Source: Ulota crispa (lineage: Eukaryota > Streptophyta > Bryopsida > Orthotrichales > Orthotrichaceae). From it: 64,000 bases of DNA. Numbering within the stretch: the first letter of the stretch is position 1; every line of letters starts with the position of its first letter. The stretch is from contig OY987251.1 in assembly GCA_963920765.1 (NCBI GenBank), positions 4,714,501 through 4,778,500 of the forward strand, written 5' to 3'. The translations under genes and the position numbers were made by a program. The notes below the pieces were generated by a model. It did not search any database and was not told the DNA's origin. It saw nothing but the letters and a program-made list of their open reading frames with translations. Below are positions 1 to 11,888 of this stretch, piece after piece.

Positions 1-256
1 TTCATGCAGTGATTTACATCTTGTAATGTTGGACTCATCAAGCATCACAAGTAAGAAAAGAAAAGGCCTTCCTTGTCAAGCTTTGCCTCCTCCAAGAATC
101 AGCCTTTTTTTCCGTGATACTCTCTTTGTCAAGTATTACTCCATACTTAAAAATATAGAAACCTTAGAACAAATTGATGAAAAGCTTGCATGTGAAAGTG
201 AATTGAAAGCATAAGAGTTTTGATATGAAGTACTTTTCTACAAATGGGTTGCAAAA

Positions 257-422
257 TACAATGATGCTAGGTTGTAAGAGAAACGTTTGGATAGTGTCAA
301 GATCCCCTCACTTTTTTGTGTTCTATGCCCAATTAAGCAGAGTGTTTGTTTACAATCAGTGCTTAAATATGGTCAACATTTTTTCTTGCCCAAGGCATTG
401 ACTTTATCCAAGAATCACTATA
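257..422. mobile_element. MITE family A, copy 1
   Basis: An inverted-repeat element that starts TACAATGATGCTAGG and ends TTTATCCAAGAATCACTATA. It carries the internal AAACGTTTGGATAGTGTCAAG block shared with the copy at 9011. No coding capacity. It lies between the last visible phosphofructokinase exon and the window edge. Confidence 0.7.
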
Positions 423-507
423 TGAGAATTTCAACGAAAAATTGTGTAAAAAACGCGAGAGGTCTTTTTTTTTTTTTTTGGTTTGTTTGGCTAGAAAAGA
501 GACGTAC

Positions 508-3500
508 CGCGTTTTGCCCAAGTACAGCACACAAGATTCGGTCCGAAGCGTTGGCACGACAGGCTCGGATCATGTACGTCGGATCAATGTACTTGACATC
601 CACTGATACTCCAATAGTTTTAAAATGTTGCTTTACCTGCATTTTATCATATAAACAAATAAAATGATTAGCAACTTTAATGAGCCGCTTTGTATTGCAG
701 ACCTGGGGTAAAATGGAAGTACAGTAGAACTTGTGTTAAAAATGCATATTGCCCAAGTGAATAATCTCTATATATGAAATAGCAACTTTTTGGTCCCAAA
801 CCGTGTTCACAAATGTGGCTATATTTAGCAAAACTTTACCTTAAAATATATACTATAGTGCATGACACTTATAACCAACAACTATTGTCATAATAAGAAA
901 TACTAAAGCGCAACACATATATTTATTAGCTCAGAAGCAGTTCCACTAGCAAGAAGAACATAATCTAAACTTCATGGTGGTGGTCTTGGATTTTTTTTGC
1001 CGGAGCAATAGACTACTGTATCCATTTGAATTCAAGAATTGTTGGTTATGAGTGTCCTACTACTACAAAAACAAAAAAAGTTGACATCACATTGTTAAAT
1101 TTGAAAATTTAGCACATTGAGCGGTGTTTTTAGTAGCTTGAGATAGTTATGAAAACACGTTTTGAGATTGCTAGTCCCAACCTTAGACCCACGGTTAAGG
1201 TGTATAAACATTTGGAATTGGTAATTGAATAATTTGGCACGGTCCTCCCACATTGAGTAAAACAAACAATGTATTGATGGAACAGAAATAACATGTCTAA
1301 AGTACATATCCTATACCAATCCTAGTTATATGCAATTGAACAATTTCTTCTGTGGAAATAATTACAATCGAGGACACTAACTAATCTTTGTTGGTGAATC
1401 CAACATTGAATTTTACAACAGGATGTACAAGATCAAGAGTAAGGAGAGGCAACACTCGAGGAGTGGAGTTTTTTGAGCTTCACCTGAAATTATTGTTCAT
1501 TTCTCATATTCAATTGGTTTTCATATATTTACTGTAGATACCACCTCTGTGGAGAATGCTATACCAAGAGTGGGGATCCATGAGTCGGGAGCCTAGATTT
1601 TTTGTCAAAATACCAAATTTCATCTATAACCGTGTACATAGGGCCCTACAATTGTGCATTTTAAACTTTTATCTCTTGAAAAACTTGCAGTATTTTTAGA
1701 TTTTCCATTAATTTTGAGCTCAAAATTGGTTCCAATCACAGAATCTTAGATCATTGCTCACCGCTTATGACTCACCGTTTTATGCTCACAAAACAGCGTC
1801 ATCCCCACCCCTCTGTTTATACTATGACTACACTTTTTCCTTTAAAAGTTTGGCTGAGTTCTATGGAGAGGCATGCTAACCTCTTTTGTGATATGACCGC
1901 CAATGTCTCCCAGGACTGGGTTTCCAGAAGCATCCTTGGCAGTTGATAAACCTGCCATCAAATCCTGACAGCATAGAAAATAAAAGCACCGTCAAATATC
2001 TTGATACGCTTGCTTGCAACAGTTGATTTTTTCCAAAAATACAGAAACAAAGTGAGAATGCGTGGCGAGAGCTCAGACAATATCCAATCAAAAGTGGTTG
2101 AAAAGGGTACTGAACATGCATGTAAACCAAGGAAATTTTTTAGGCAAAATTTCGTCACACTCTTACCTCATTTTGACACTAGTTATCATAACAATAAAAT
2201 AACAATTGAGTGCAAATATAGATGAATACGCCAAATCCCTCCCAAATAAGCAAGCATTAGGTTTGCCAAACTTTGGATGAAAGTTACTAACATTGATAAA
2301 CTTTATGAATGAACGTGCACACACCAATAATTCTATCCCTTTTTTCCTTCCTTGTTTGCATTCTTGAGTGCATGTTGTGCAATCAACAAAAAAAAAAAAA
2401 AAAAAAAAAACTTCGTAACATAAATCACCTAATAAGGACTATCCCTCAATAAATTCATGCTTTGAGATAGCAAAACCTGCCGATAGCTTTGCTCACGAGA
2501 GAGTAAGGAGAATGAGGGAGGTGTAGGGTGTATCTATGGCTGAGATCAAATTAAACCAATCAAGTGATTTCAGTGGCACAATTTCCATGATAAGAGAAAT
2601 TGGGTGGAAAAAATCTGGTGTTTTTATCAAATCTCTCTATTAAGAAGGATAGGTTTTTATGTGTAATTGTTTGGGCAGTCGAGTTGCATATGAAAACCAA
2701 CCCTCAAAGGAAGTGCAGAGGAGACGATTCAAAAATAAAATAAAATCTGGGACCTCACTGCCAAAATTAGTTTTTCAATGCTAACTAGCTCAAATATTAA
2801 CCCTTAAACGACAAATAGCTTGCAACATACTCACAAATGGTGACCTGATGGTTCACGTCTGACATTTAAAAGTTAAGCCGAATTGACATGAGTTTTGTTT
2901 TGAGAGCAGCTGACCTGACCGGCACCTTCAGCTACACAAATGACAGCCCGCCCTTTGGTTTCCAGCAGGTATTGGATGTGCTGCAGCATTCCCTCGGGTC
3001 CTCCCAAGGTGAAGTTCACCTACAAAATCATAACAGGATTACCTTTGTCAAAAACCTGCCATTTCAAATGTGATTTTCATGATTAGCTCAAGTGGCTAAA
3101 AGCACTACTAAAATGTGCTAAACTTTGTAAAATGCAAAGTTCACAGTGTTATTCACACAATTTTAACTTAATAAAAAACTAAGCCTCTTTCTCACTTGTT
3201 TTTTCCTTGCTTGTCATGGGAATTGTGTCATTAAACTATGTGATTGGTCAATTTGACCCTAGCCACGTTTGTTCTGGTTCACAAAGAACTCATTGGCTCC
3301 TCTCGTTAACCCTTATAAGTCAGACCTGACTAGTCAGACTACCATTTGTGAATATGTTGAAAGTCTCTGGAAGTTTAAGGGTTAATATAAGGGAAAATTT
3401 CATGGATACCCCTAAAGTTTGCAATATTTTACATAGAAACCCCTGCAGAAATCACACATGCCCTTGGACCATCATTTTTAGTCATTTATTTGTTGTGCTC

Positions 3501-6500
3501 GTACTTCCTTCATGATCAATGTTGAAGAAGGGAATGTAATGAAATAAAAAAGAAGCAACATGCGCACAAAGGAAGAAGGGAAGTGGCATGCACAATAAAA
3601 CAAACGCCTGAAAATTTTGATCCATATTTGTGTAATTTCTGAAAAAGCAGGGGTATCCATGTAAACATTGCAAACTTCAGGGGCATCCATGAAATTTTCC
3701 CTTAATATAAATAGCAGGAGTGTAGGAAGCCTTCAATGTAAGCTCTGTAAATAATTGTTATAGTGATTGAGAGCTATGTCCACGAAGGCCCTAACTGCTG
3801 CAATAGTAGACACCAAGCATCTCAAGCTATGTTATGAATTTTACTTAACCAGGAACAGTAACATGTTTATAACCATATGTGATCCTTGAACACCAACACT
3901 AAAAGATTTGAATAAAAAACAGCAGTGTTTCTCTAAAGTTTCAAGTGGTCCTTTGGAATTTGTGAACCTCAATTATGTTTAAAGTGCAGGATCTTTTCAA
4001 GAGAAAGGCTAACTTTGAAAGAGATTTAAAAGGTTTGCGACAACACCTCTGGTATCAAGCAGACGTCGACTTGACCGCTTGCTAAAGAGGCATGCATGGC
4101 AATGAAACCACTTTGCCTTCCCATCAACTTGACAACGCCCACGCCATTGTAAGCACTGGTGGCCTGCCACAAAAGCATAAAATCAGGTTTTAATTGTGAT
4201 AAATTTCCAAAATCACATGAAAATAAGTTGTTTTTCATGTGTGCAAATCTTTTTTTGTGTCTATCATGGAACTTGTGTTCGATTAGAACCCACCATCACA
4301 CACACCTCCACACTCCTCTCTCCCATTGCTAACAAACAACTGCAACATTCTACAAGCAAGCAAGGTCTCAATCGATAGGTTTTGTAGTCTATTCCCTCCC
4401 TTGTTTAACTCGTAAGGGAAAATTTGATGCTAAAGTTTGCGATATTTGTACAGATACTCCTGGTTTTTCAGAAATTGCACAAATACCATTGGACCATAAT
4501 TTTCAAGTGTTTGTTTTGTTGTGCATGCCACTTCCTTCATGACCAATGTCAAGGCAAGGTGTGCAATCGAACGGAAATGAAGCAGCGTGCGCACAAAGGG
4601 AGAAGAAGTGGCATGCACAACAGAACAAACGCCTGAAAATTATGATCCAAGGATATTTGTGCAATTTCTGGAAAAACCAGGGGTATCTACTCAAATATTG
4701 CAAATTTAGAGGTATCCATCAAATTTTCCTTTAACTTAATAGAAAAACTGAATCTTTTCCTTACCCGATTTTGCTTATTTATTGTGGAAATTGTGCCACT
4801 TTCATGGTATATTAAACCCCTACGGGTGATTTTGCAATTAGTTCCCTTGTACATAACAATACCTCAATATAGGCTGAATTGATGGCTTTCTGGGCTTCTT
4901 CAACAGCCGTGTCAAATCCGAAAGTCCTATCCATGAGCAGAATATCATTATCGATTGTCTTGGGAACCCCCACAACCACAACTTTCTTCCCTCGTTTATG
5001 ACACTGAAAAACAGCCACAGCTCAAAGTTTAAAAAAATCATAGAATTTGTGCATTTATTAACCGCTAAATTGCCATATTTCACTAATTTTGGACGGTCCA
5101 AAGTCCAGAAACAAAGATCATGTCATAAGGGCAAAGAGAACTTAATAGTTTTTGTTCATCTTTAGCTAGTATAAGTTGCATCAAGAGATCCCTTGATAGG
5201 GATCTAGTACGTGTTTAAAGAGTTTAAGTTTAAAGAATGTGAACGACAGTAGGATCTCTTGACCATTATGACCATATATAGTTTACATTTGCCTTCATAG
5301 CAGAGAATTACTTACATGTGACATTTTAATAAATCGCCTAGCCGGACATATGTTTCCTTCACGCTTTCTTTACACAATAATTTCATCCCATTTAGAAGCT
5401 TATAAGAAACTGTACCTCCATCATCAGTATAACATTGGCTTTCCCTTGGAACAAGCAATTAGTACCTTCACTACATGCTATCCCAAAACATTAAGACATC
5501 AGAATTTGAAACTTAAAGCATATAGAATAAGAAAATCTTTGTAGGCACTTTCTTATGCTTAGTGACTGCTTTATACACACTAACATTATATCACATCTAG
5601 GTTTTGTCCAAAATCAGTTGGGGTTAACTCTGCACACTCATTACCAGATCCATATATCCCCTAAACCTTGCATTTAACCACTTGAATTACAACACACCTA
5701 AAATTGCTGTTTTAAACTTTGTGCCAGAATTGGAAACAAGGGAACAGAGGCAAAGGCAAGGCAAGGCTTTTACCTCATTATGAATGGCAAGTGCACCTGC
5801 ATGCGTCCCATTTCCTCCAATGACAAACACCATGTTGATACCCTTCCTCTGTTTAACACAAGCGTTCCAGAATGAACTGGCAGTTTTTGTATCAACATTC
5901 ATTTGTAAAATAACTAAAAAGTACATACATACATATGCCACATTTAACTAAATATGGAGTATCCAAAGTCCATATGTATTAGTTCAAAAACTGCTTTGGT
6001 TTGCAAAAGATTAGAAGATACTTGCAATACATTGAGAGATATGTCCAAATTAAAAGACCTTTAGAAATAATTATGCAAAATATTGGGAAATCTTCAAATT
6101 CTAAGGAATGTGTCATATATAAATTTCAAGTGGCTTTTGTTAGTGATTTTTTCTTCCAGAATATTATGCAAGTTTCAAATAAAGAAGTAAATAAACACAT
6201 AAGGAGGAAGAACAAACTTGAACTTTTACCTCTATACTATCCACAATGTCAGTAGTTCTAGCTCCTCCACGAGAAACACCCAAGAGACTCCCTCCTTCGA
6301 GATGAATGTTCTGTACTATTTTCCTCGACAGCTGCACCACCATAAACAAAGCTTTCCATCAACTAAGCTCAAAACCATAACAAGCTCTGCTTTCATTCAT
6401 TTAGTATAAAAGTTGAAAAAATACGGTTCAAAGTCTTGGGTAGAGAGCAGTGTGGAGCATACAGGAATGTCACGAAGGTTTTCCTCAAAAAAGCCTCGGT

Positions 6501-9500
6501 AGCCATTGCTGATTCCTCGAATATCCTCCACTCCGTAGCAATCCAATGTCAAGACGATCTGCAATACATAAAAAAAGAGTAAAGTAAAAGAGTAAAGAAA
6601 AAAGAGGGTATGTTTAAACTTGCACAAGACTCATCCAGTTCCTTTCCCCAACGAGTTTAAAAATGTTCAAAATACATACAGGAATAAAATAGTATATTGA
6701 ATGACACCCTTAACCCCTTAAGGACGTTGCTTACCGAAAGTGTTGGTTGTATTCATACAAGGAAAATTTAGTACTTAAAGAAATAGCCTTATGACAAATG
6801 CCAAAAATTCCCCAAAAAGTCCTAGTTGACCAATAGTATGTCTGTGACTTGGCTAGAAATTTACATCTCCCATGGGATTCATGTGCTACTCAAGTGTCCC
6901 ATCTATATATAACATGGGAGAGCATATACAAAACAACAACATCCTTAAGGGGTTAATAGAAACTGAATTAAAACAGATTTAAATTAATTCAGTTTTGGAT
7001 AACTACTTATGTGCTTGTCACCTAAACCCACTAGGAATTGTTTAGTTCTAATTGCCACGTGCTGCTTAACAATTCATAAAATTGAACTGATATTTATCAG
7101 ACCCCAATGACATTCGAGCAAAATTGAATTAAATGATTCAATTTTTAATTTAATTCTTGTTTAGGCATTCATATAGAAAGGTTACCTGCCGAATGACATC
7201 GTTGAGGCCCGGGCACAATCCTCCACATGTAACAATAGCTGCCTTCACCTCTACCGGGTCGAAGAAGGTTTTCGACCGAGGTCCAGCCCTTGCAACCCTT
7301 AAGAAAAGAAACCACTCAAATGAATTCACTGAAGGCAAACAAGAAACAAACAAAAAACAAAACAAAACCAAGGCCAACCCCCGAAAAAGTGCAAATTCTG
7401 TGAAGGGCTTGTTCTGAAAGCTACAAACGCTGAAAGCTTACATTCTGAAGCTCCATATCAATCCTTTGATAGAAATTTACTATTGCAAGGTAGAATAACT
7501 AAGAAATTCACACTTTGACGTACATACTCTTGGATGTGCAAATGGCAATATTTTTGGCTTTTAGGGGTGGACAACTTCTAGGCAATGCCACTCATATTCT
7601 AGAATAGCGTTTACAATTCCGACTGTATTGATGGATGCATCAGATTGACTGATTTGGACATCAAAATTTAAGCAAACTACACTATCAAAATTTGACCTTC
7701 CATTTCAGTGATTTTTTTGACTTCCCAAGCGGGACAATGATATTTTGAGAGCGTAAAACAATAAGCCAGGAGCGGTTAGCCAAGATTTTGTGAGCGGTAA
7801 CCAATTCTGAACTCAAAATCAATGAAAGAATTATAAAAAAAACAAGTTTTTTAAGAGATGAAAGTTTTAAATGCCCAATTATAGGGCCCTATTTACATGG
7901 TTGTAAATGAAATTTAGTATTTTGACAAAAAAAAAAAAAACAATCCAAGCTCACGACTCGCAGATCCCAGCTCACGAAATAGCATTCAAACGGAACGGAC
8001 TTCCTATACTTAAACTTTGCAACCCAAATGTGACGTATGAACCGTTAAAAGGGTAAAGAAGGAAATCAAGAGATTGTTGGTTTTCCTCTGTTGTTTGGTT
8101 TAAAAAGCAAGATGTTTTACCATTGATGCTGAAAGTTGCAATCACGGTCCACACACTCAGCTCCAGCTGATGCTGGTGATGCGTACTTTATAGTCTGTTC
8201 ACAGTTGTTCACAAACTAAGAAACACTTGCAGGAACTTTCTTTGAATCAAAAAAAGCATAATACTAAGCTCAGATTCTTTTCAAAAATACTAAACCCTAT
8301 TTATTTAGAGTTTCAATGTTTTGTTTGATAGTTGTCACCAAACGCTAATTGACACCTATGACATCTCTAATAAAAAGGAGCAGTTCACATTATGTCCCCA
8401 AGTCTCAAAACCTGGTTGGTCAAGAGCTGAAAATCAATCAAGACTTGGAAATTCACACTAGGTCCTCAGTATTGTCTTACGTCCCAATTCATTTAAAAAT
8501 ACATGCATGGAAGCACTTTTTGAAATTTTTGACGCCAAGAAAATGGGACGTTGCTCAAGAGCTGGGTTGAAAAGAACATATACCCAACTTTAAGTCCAAG
8601 TCCCACGAATCTATTTGCTAATTACATTCAAGGCATTATTTCATATTACGTTTCTTTTCCTTTAGAACTTCAACAAACGTGTGAAGGAGACATAGACGAG
8701 GTTGAGATTGGTACATTGAGAAGGACACGATCGTCTTCGTGTATGAACATTTTCCCAAGATCGTTGCTGAAGCGAACAGTTGTTCGGCCTTCTGGCAAAC
8801 TACACAACAGAAAAATATCAATATATACACTTAAGCTCATTTTAATGTCATGCTCAACATGCACATGCCAATCAATAGAAATATCTACCATTGGAAGTGA
8901 CACTAACCAAGTGTGGAAACCGTGAATGACAGAGAAAGAGTGGAACACGTTTTCCCAAATATCAGCTTAATTGTTATCACATTTGTATGTAATGTCTTTG
9001 CAAGAATAGCTACCATGATGCATGGATAAGGTCAAGGACTTGGGTGAGAAAAAACCACTGACCATATCCAAGCATCGATTGTAAACAACAATCCATTTAA
9101 TTGGGGCTTGAACACGAAAAGAGAGGGGGCCTTGACACTATCCAAACGTTTCTTTTACAAAGGTTGACTTATCCAAGCATCATTGTACTTGGAGAGCTAT
9201 ACACGCCTATAGCAAAAGAACATAAAGTTTAGCTAGACATACTAGAATCCATTTTGACAATAGCACTTGGTGTTTTGCCTACCCCATGTACTTCACGGAT
9301 TTTTGCAATTAGGCCACCTATGGCGGGATTGGGGCCAACCCATTAGTACATCCCAAGGAGCTTTTAAATTGTATGCGAATTTCTTCAAACTAAGAATAAA
9401 GTATGACAATGTTGAGTTTTGAACTTAGTACGTATGTGCATCCATATGGTTACCACAGAGCCTTATGTGATTTACCTCATATTTTGAATTGCCTTAGATT

Positions 9501-10691
9501 ACGTATTTCTTTTATTCATGTTTTCTGAAGACTCTGTTCATAATAAATACTAGTATACATTCAAAGATTAAAAGAACTTACACAATCAATTCAAATTATC
9601 ACTACACTAGAGATCCGAAGAAGGAACTGAAAACGGTTCTGTTTAAATTTCATGAAATCCTGCCCCTCTGTAAGGTTTCATAAGAAAACAGTGGATGTGA
9701 CAGTAGAGAAGTTCAAAGCAGGGAAAGGAATGCAACAGCTCTATTTAAAGTGCAGGAAATCCTGCAGTTCCCTGAGGTTTTTATGTAAGGTTATCATGTA
9801 AAGGTTTTCTTGTAAGATTCTCATGTAAGCTTTTCATGTAAGATTCTCATGTGAGGTTTTCCTGTAAGATTCTCACGTGAGATTTTCATGTAAGATTCTC
9901 ATGTGAGATTTTCATGTAAGATTCTCATGCGAGATTTTCATGTAAGAATCTCAAGGTTTCCACGTAAGGTTTTCATGTAAGATTCTCATGTAAGGTTGTC
10001 ATGTAAGATTCTCATGTAAGGTTGTCATGTAAGATTCTCATGTAAGGTTGTCATGTAAGATTCTCATGTAAGGTTGTCATGCAAGATTCTCATGTAAGGT
10101 TGTCATGTAAGATTCTCATGTAAGGTTGTCATGTAAGATTCTCATGTAAGGTTGTCATGCAAGATTCTCATGTAAGGTTGTCATGTAAGATTCTCATGTA
10201 AGGTTGTCATGTAAGATTCTCATATACAGGTTCTCATGTATAAGGTTTTCATGAAAAAACAGAGGATGTAATATCAGAGAAGAAGAACAGAGGATAAGTA
10301 AAGTAATACGCCAAGGCACGAAACAGAACCAAAGAAAACTACCAAAAACGAAACAACAACAACGAGAAACTGAAGAATGTGCACACATCTACCTGGATTT
10401 AGCGCAAAAGGTGGACGAGCGAGCAGGCACATCGAACACGTCCGTAATGTGAGGAGGCCGAAAATTCTCCGCATAATCGTCGTCACTGGCCAAGGAGCCG
10501 AATCCATCGCGCTTCTCCGTCGTGCTCACCGCATTTCGAACGACAAAACCTCGTTCCTGTGCTACCGACACCGACACCAACGAAGGCACAAGATCACGGG
10601 TCGTCGGTATGAACACACTCTTTCTTGACAAGAAAGACGAACCTAGACTACACGCATTCCCTTTCACTCTCAGAACCGGCGTCGTCATCAT
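508..10691 (-). CDS. PFK: plant-type ATP-dependent 6-phosphofructokinase, probably plastidial (3' end beyond window)
   Basis: Phosphorylates fructose 6-phosphate to fructose 1,6-bisphosphate with ATP in glycolysis. Twelve coding exons join in frame on the minus strand (high to low): 10691-10393, 8799-8715, 8194-8121, 7297-7186, 6558-6463, 6331-6230, 5848-5774, 5003-4863, 4163-4047, 3019-2915, 1964-1881, 636-508. They give 473 residues, every junction is GT-AG, and introns are phase 0 from exon 4 onward. The ATG at 10691 follows an in-frame TGA. Residues 1-55 are rich in Ser, Thr, Val and Arg and poor in acidic residues, like a transit peptide (inference). Family motifs: SAGAEC and QWVARAGPR (exons 3/4), GGLCPGLND (about 178), [16 protein letters not shown] (about 267), PKTIDND (about 295), [15 protein letters not shown]. 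Gly in GGNGT fits ATP rather than pyrophosphate as donor (known of the family). The expected C-terminal HGAFAG region is not seen and should lie left of position 1. Introns carry many small transposons. Confidence 0.93.
1552..1805 (+). mobile_element. ~250 bp repeat family C, copy 1
   Basis: One of six copies sharing the order GAATGCTA...GTGGGGATCCATGAG...ACATAGGGCC...ATTTTGAGCTCAAAATTGGT...CTCACAAAA. The ends are weak inverted repeats (GGGAATGCTA..TTGTGAG against GGGACAATGCTATTTTGTGAG), so it is probably a MITE. It lies in the last visible phosphofructokinase intron. Confidence 0.8.
2801..2872 (-). mobile_element. 72 bp TTAA-bounded mini-element, copy 1
   Basis: Flanked by TTAA at 2797-2800 and 2873-2876. 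Its reverse complement matches the 72 bp element at 3310-3381, with a shared ACCATTTGTGARTATGTTG core. It starts CCCTTAAACGAC. It lies 43 bases below the exon 10 donor of the phosphofructokinase gene. Confidence 0.8.
3310..3381 (+). mobile_element. 72 bp TTAA-bounded mini-element, copy 2
   Basis: Flanked by TTAA at 3306-3309 and 3382-3385. It starts CCCTTATAAGTCAG and ends GAAGTTTAAGGG. It is the same length as copy 1 and inverted to it, with exon 10 of the phosphofructokinase gene between them. Confidence 0.8.
3391..3701. mobile_element. foldback MITE family B, copy 1, with exact 9 bp target duplication
   Basis: Starts GGGAAAATTTCATGGATACC and ends with the complementary GGCATCCATGAAATTTTCCC. 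The arms pair over most of its 311 bp. TTAATATAA flanks it on both sides (3382-3390, 3702-3710), the 9 bp duplication typical of Mutator-like elements. No coding capacity. Confidence 0.92.
4416..4730. mobile_element. foldback MITE family B, copy 2
   Basis: Same family as the copy at 3391: GGGAAAATTTGATGCTAAAG at the left, AGAGGTATCCATCAAATTTTCC at the right, and internal GTGGCATGCACAA blocks facing each other. The flanking 9-mers are no longer identical, so it is older or rearranged. Confidence 0.85.
6714..6952. mobile_element. TTAA-bounded MITE family D, 239 bp
   Basis: TTAA at 6710-6713 and 6953-6956 bracket ends CCCCTTAAGGACGTTG and CAACATCCTTAAGGGG. An equally long copy is at 44099-44337. 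TTAA with CCC ends is the known signature of piggyBac-type insertion. It lies in phosphofructokinase intron 4. Confidence 0.88.
7731..7987 (-). mobile_element. ~250 bp repeat family C, copy 2
   Basis: Reverse-oriented copy: GGGACAATGATATTTTGAG at the left, the central ACTCAAAATCAATG block, GGGCCCTAT, and CTCACGAAATAGCATTC at the right. It lies in phosphofructokinase intron 3. Confidence 0.8.
9011..9187. mobile_element. MITE family A, copy 2
   Basis: Begins TACCATGATGCATGGATAAG and ends CTTATCCAAGCATCATTGTA, so the ends are near-perfect inverted repeats. Internal blocks match copies 1 and 3. It lies in intron 1 of the phosphofructokinase gene. Confidence 0.82.
9780..10252. repeat. 26 bp minisatellite in intron 1 of the phosphofructokinase gene
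   Basis: About 18 copies of a 26 bp unit (TTCTCATGTAAGGTTGTCATG plus TAAGA) made of two related 13 bp halves. The middle (about 9970-10230) is nearly homogeneous and the left edge degenerate. It ends about 140 bases from the exon 1 donor. Confidence 0.93.
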
Positions 10692-11340
10692 CACACCCGT
10701 CGCCGGTCAACCTCGCCACAACAAACAATTCCACAACAAACAAATCCAGCTCGACCGATCCCTCTCGACCTTCTTGTTTCCCAAACCCTAAGGCCACAAC
10801 AAATCCAGCTCGATCGATCAATTAACAGCTCCCTCTCTCGACCAATTAAAAGCTCCCTCTCGATCGGTTAACAGCTCCCTCTCGATCAATTAAAAGCTCT
10901 CCCTCTCGATCAATTAACAGCTCCTTCTCGACCTTCTTATTTCTTAAACCCTAACAGACCAAACCCTAAAAGGCCAAATTCTAAAAGGAGTGCATTGTCA
11001 GGGTTTTGGAGTGTGGAGTTTAATTGCAGGGGATGTTTTGAAGCGATGGTTGTGCGAGTGAGGAGAGGTGCGAGAGAACGGTGTTTGAACGAAGATGTTT
11101 GGTTTGTGAAGCCAGGGTGTGTGAGTTTTGAGTGTGAGTGAAGTGCGGGAAAGGCAGGGTCGAGGAATCTGGAGATGGATCTGTGCATGGCGACGGGGAA
11201 ATATCGGAGAATGGAATTTGGAGTCATGTTGCGATCCCACGGGGCCAGGAATTCCGAGAAGAGGGGAGAGATGCGGAGCAGAATCTGCTTTGGAGTGTTG
11301 GACTGTAGTGACTAGTGACTAGTGAGAGAGAGCGAGCGAG
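10692..11340 (-). promoter_or_regulatory. GC-rich upstream region of the phosphofructokinase gene with telo-boxes
   Basis: Directly upstream of the phosphofructokinase ATG the base composition rises and CpG becomes common, unlike the AT-rich surroundings. AAACCCTAA telo-box motifs occur on the plus strand near 10788 and 10945, with AAACCCTAAA near 10961. GAGAG/CTCTC runs occur throughout. Plant promoters and 5' leaders commonly carry such motifs. The transcription start cannot be fixed from sequence alone. Confidence 0.55.
10797..10940. repeat. ~28 bp CT-rich tandem repeat in the phosphofructokinase leader
   Basis: Five or so imperfect copies of a unit like GCTCCCTCTCGATCAATTAA follow one another. 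The unit combines a CTCTCTC tract with an ATTAA core. It sits 110-250 bases upstream of the phosphofructokinase start codon, so it is probably leader or promoter DNA. Confidence 0.75.
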
Positions 11341-11839
11341 AATCTCCGAACCGACCTAACGTAGGAGGCTCATATTCTGCTCCGGCTCAAAATCGGTCCA
11401 CCTTCTCAAATGTATCTCGTATGTACATGCTGTTTTTCATTGGTTTCAAAAATGTACAAGCAGCGTATATTTGAGAAGGTGAACCATTATAGAGCCCTAT
11501 GATCTTTTCATTTCAAAATTTATAACAAATTTCATAAAACTTTAAAAATTATGAAACAACTTGGGTTAGATGTCAATTCTTCTTGTTTTTTAAGGAAAAT
11601 TTACTCAAAAATAGTTCAAGAAGTTTCACCTCCCCAAAATTCAATTTCAGCCCTTGGATGGTCCATTCATGAGCCTCCTACCTTACAGTCGGAGTTTGGG
11701 TCCATCAAAACCCTTGGGGACCCCATCACTAAAGTAGAAATACCATGAACGGTTAAAATAAGCCACTTTAGCCTATAAGATATGGGGATTTCTTGAGAAA
11801 TTATGCTCAATCTGTGAAGGAACAAGGATAAGGAAGAGT

Positions 11840-11888
<49 letters not shown>

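Noticed and set aside
287..667. 126-codon plus-strand frame
   Set aside because: It is antisense to phosphofructokinase exon 12 and a MITE; a shadow.
2797..3385. One large 589 bp TTAA element spanning phosphofructokinase exon 10
   Set aside because: The outer ends could pair, but each half is itself a complete 72 bp TTAA-bounded element, so two small inverted copies explain it better.
3478..3690. Minus-strand frames in the 3391-3701 and 4416-4730 repeats
   Set aside because: The same peptide-like text appears in each copy because the MITE is repeated; foldback DNA without coding signs.
9780..10252. CRISPR-like array
   Set aside because: Units are head-to-tail with no unique spacers, in a nuclear intron; an ordinary minisatellite.
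10776..10990. Interstitial telomere array
   Set aside because: Only isolated AAACCCTAA motifs, not tandem TTTAGGG units; better read as promoter telo-boxes.
10937..11240. Two minus-strand frames upstream of phosphofructokinase that look like targeting peptides
   Set aside because: They lie upstream of an in-frame stop before the well-supported ATG at 10691, and no usable donor was found; more likely GC-rich leader or promoter DNA.
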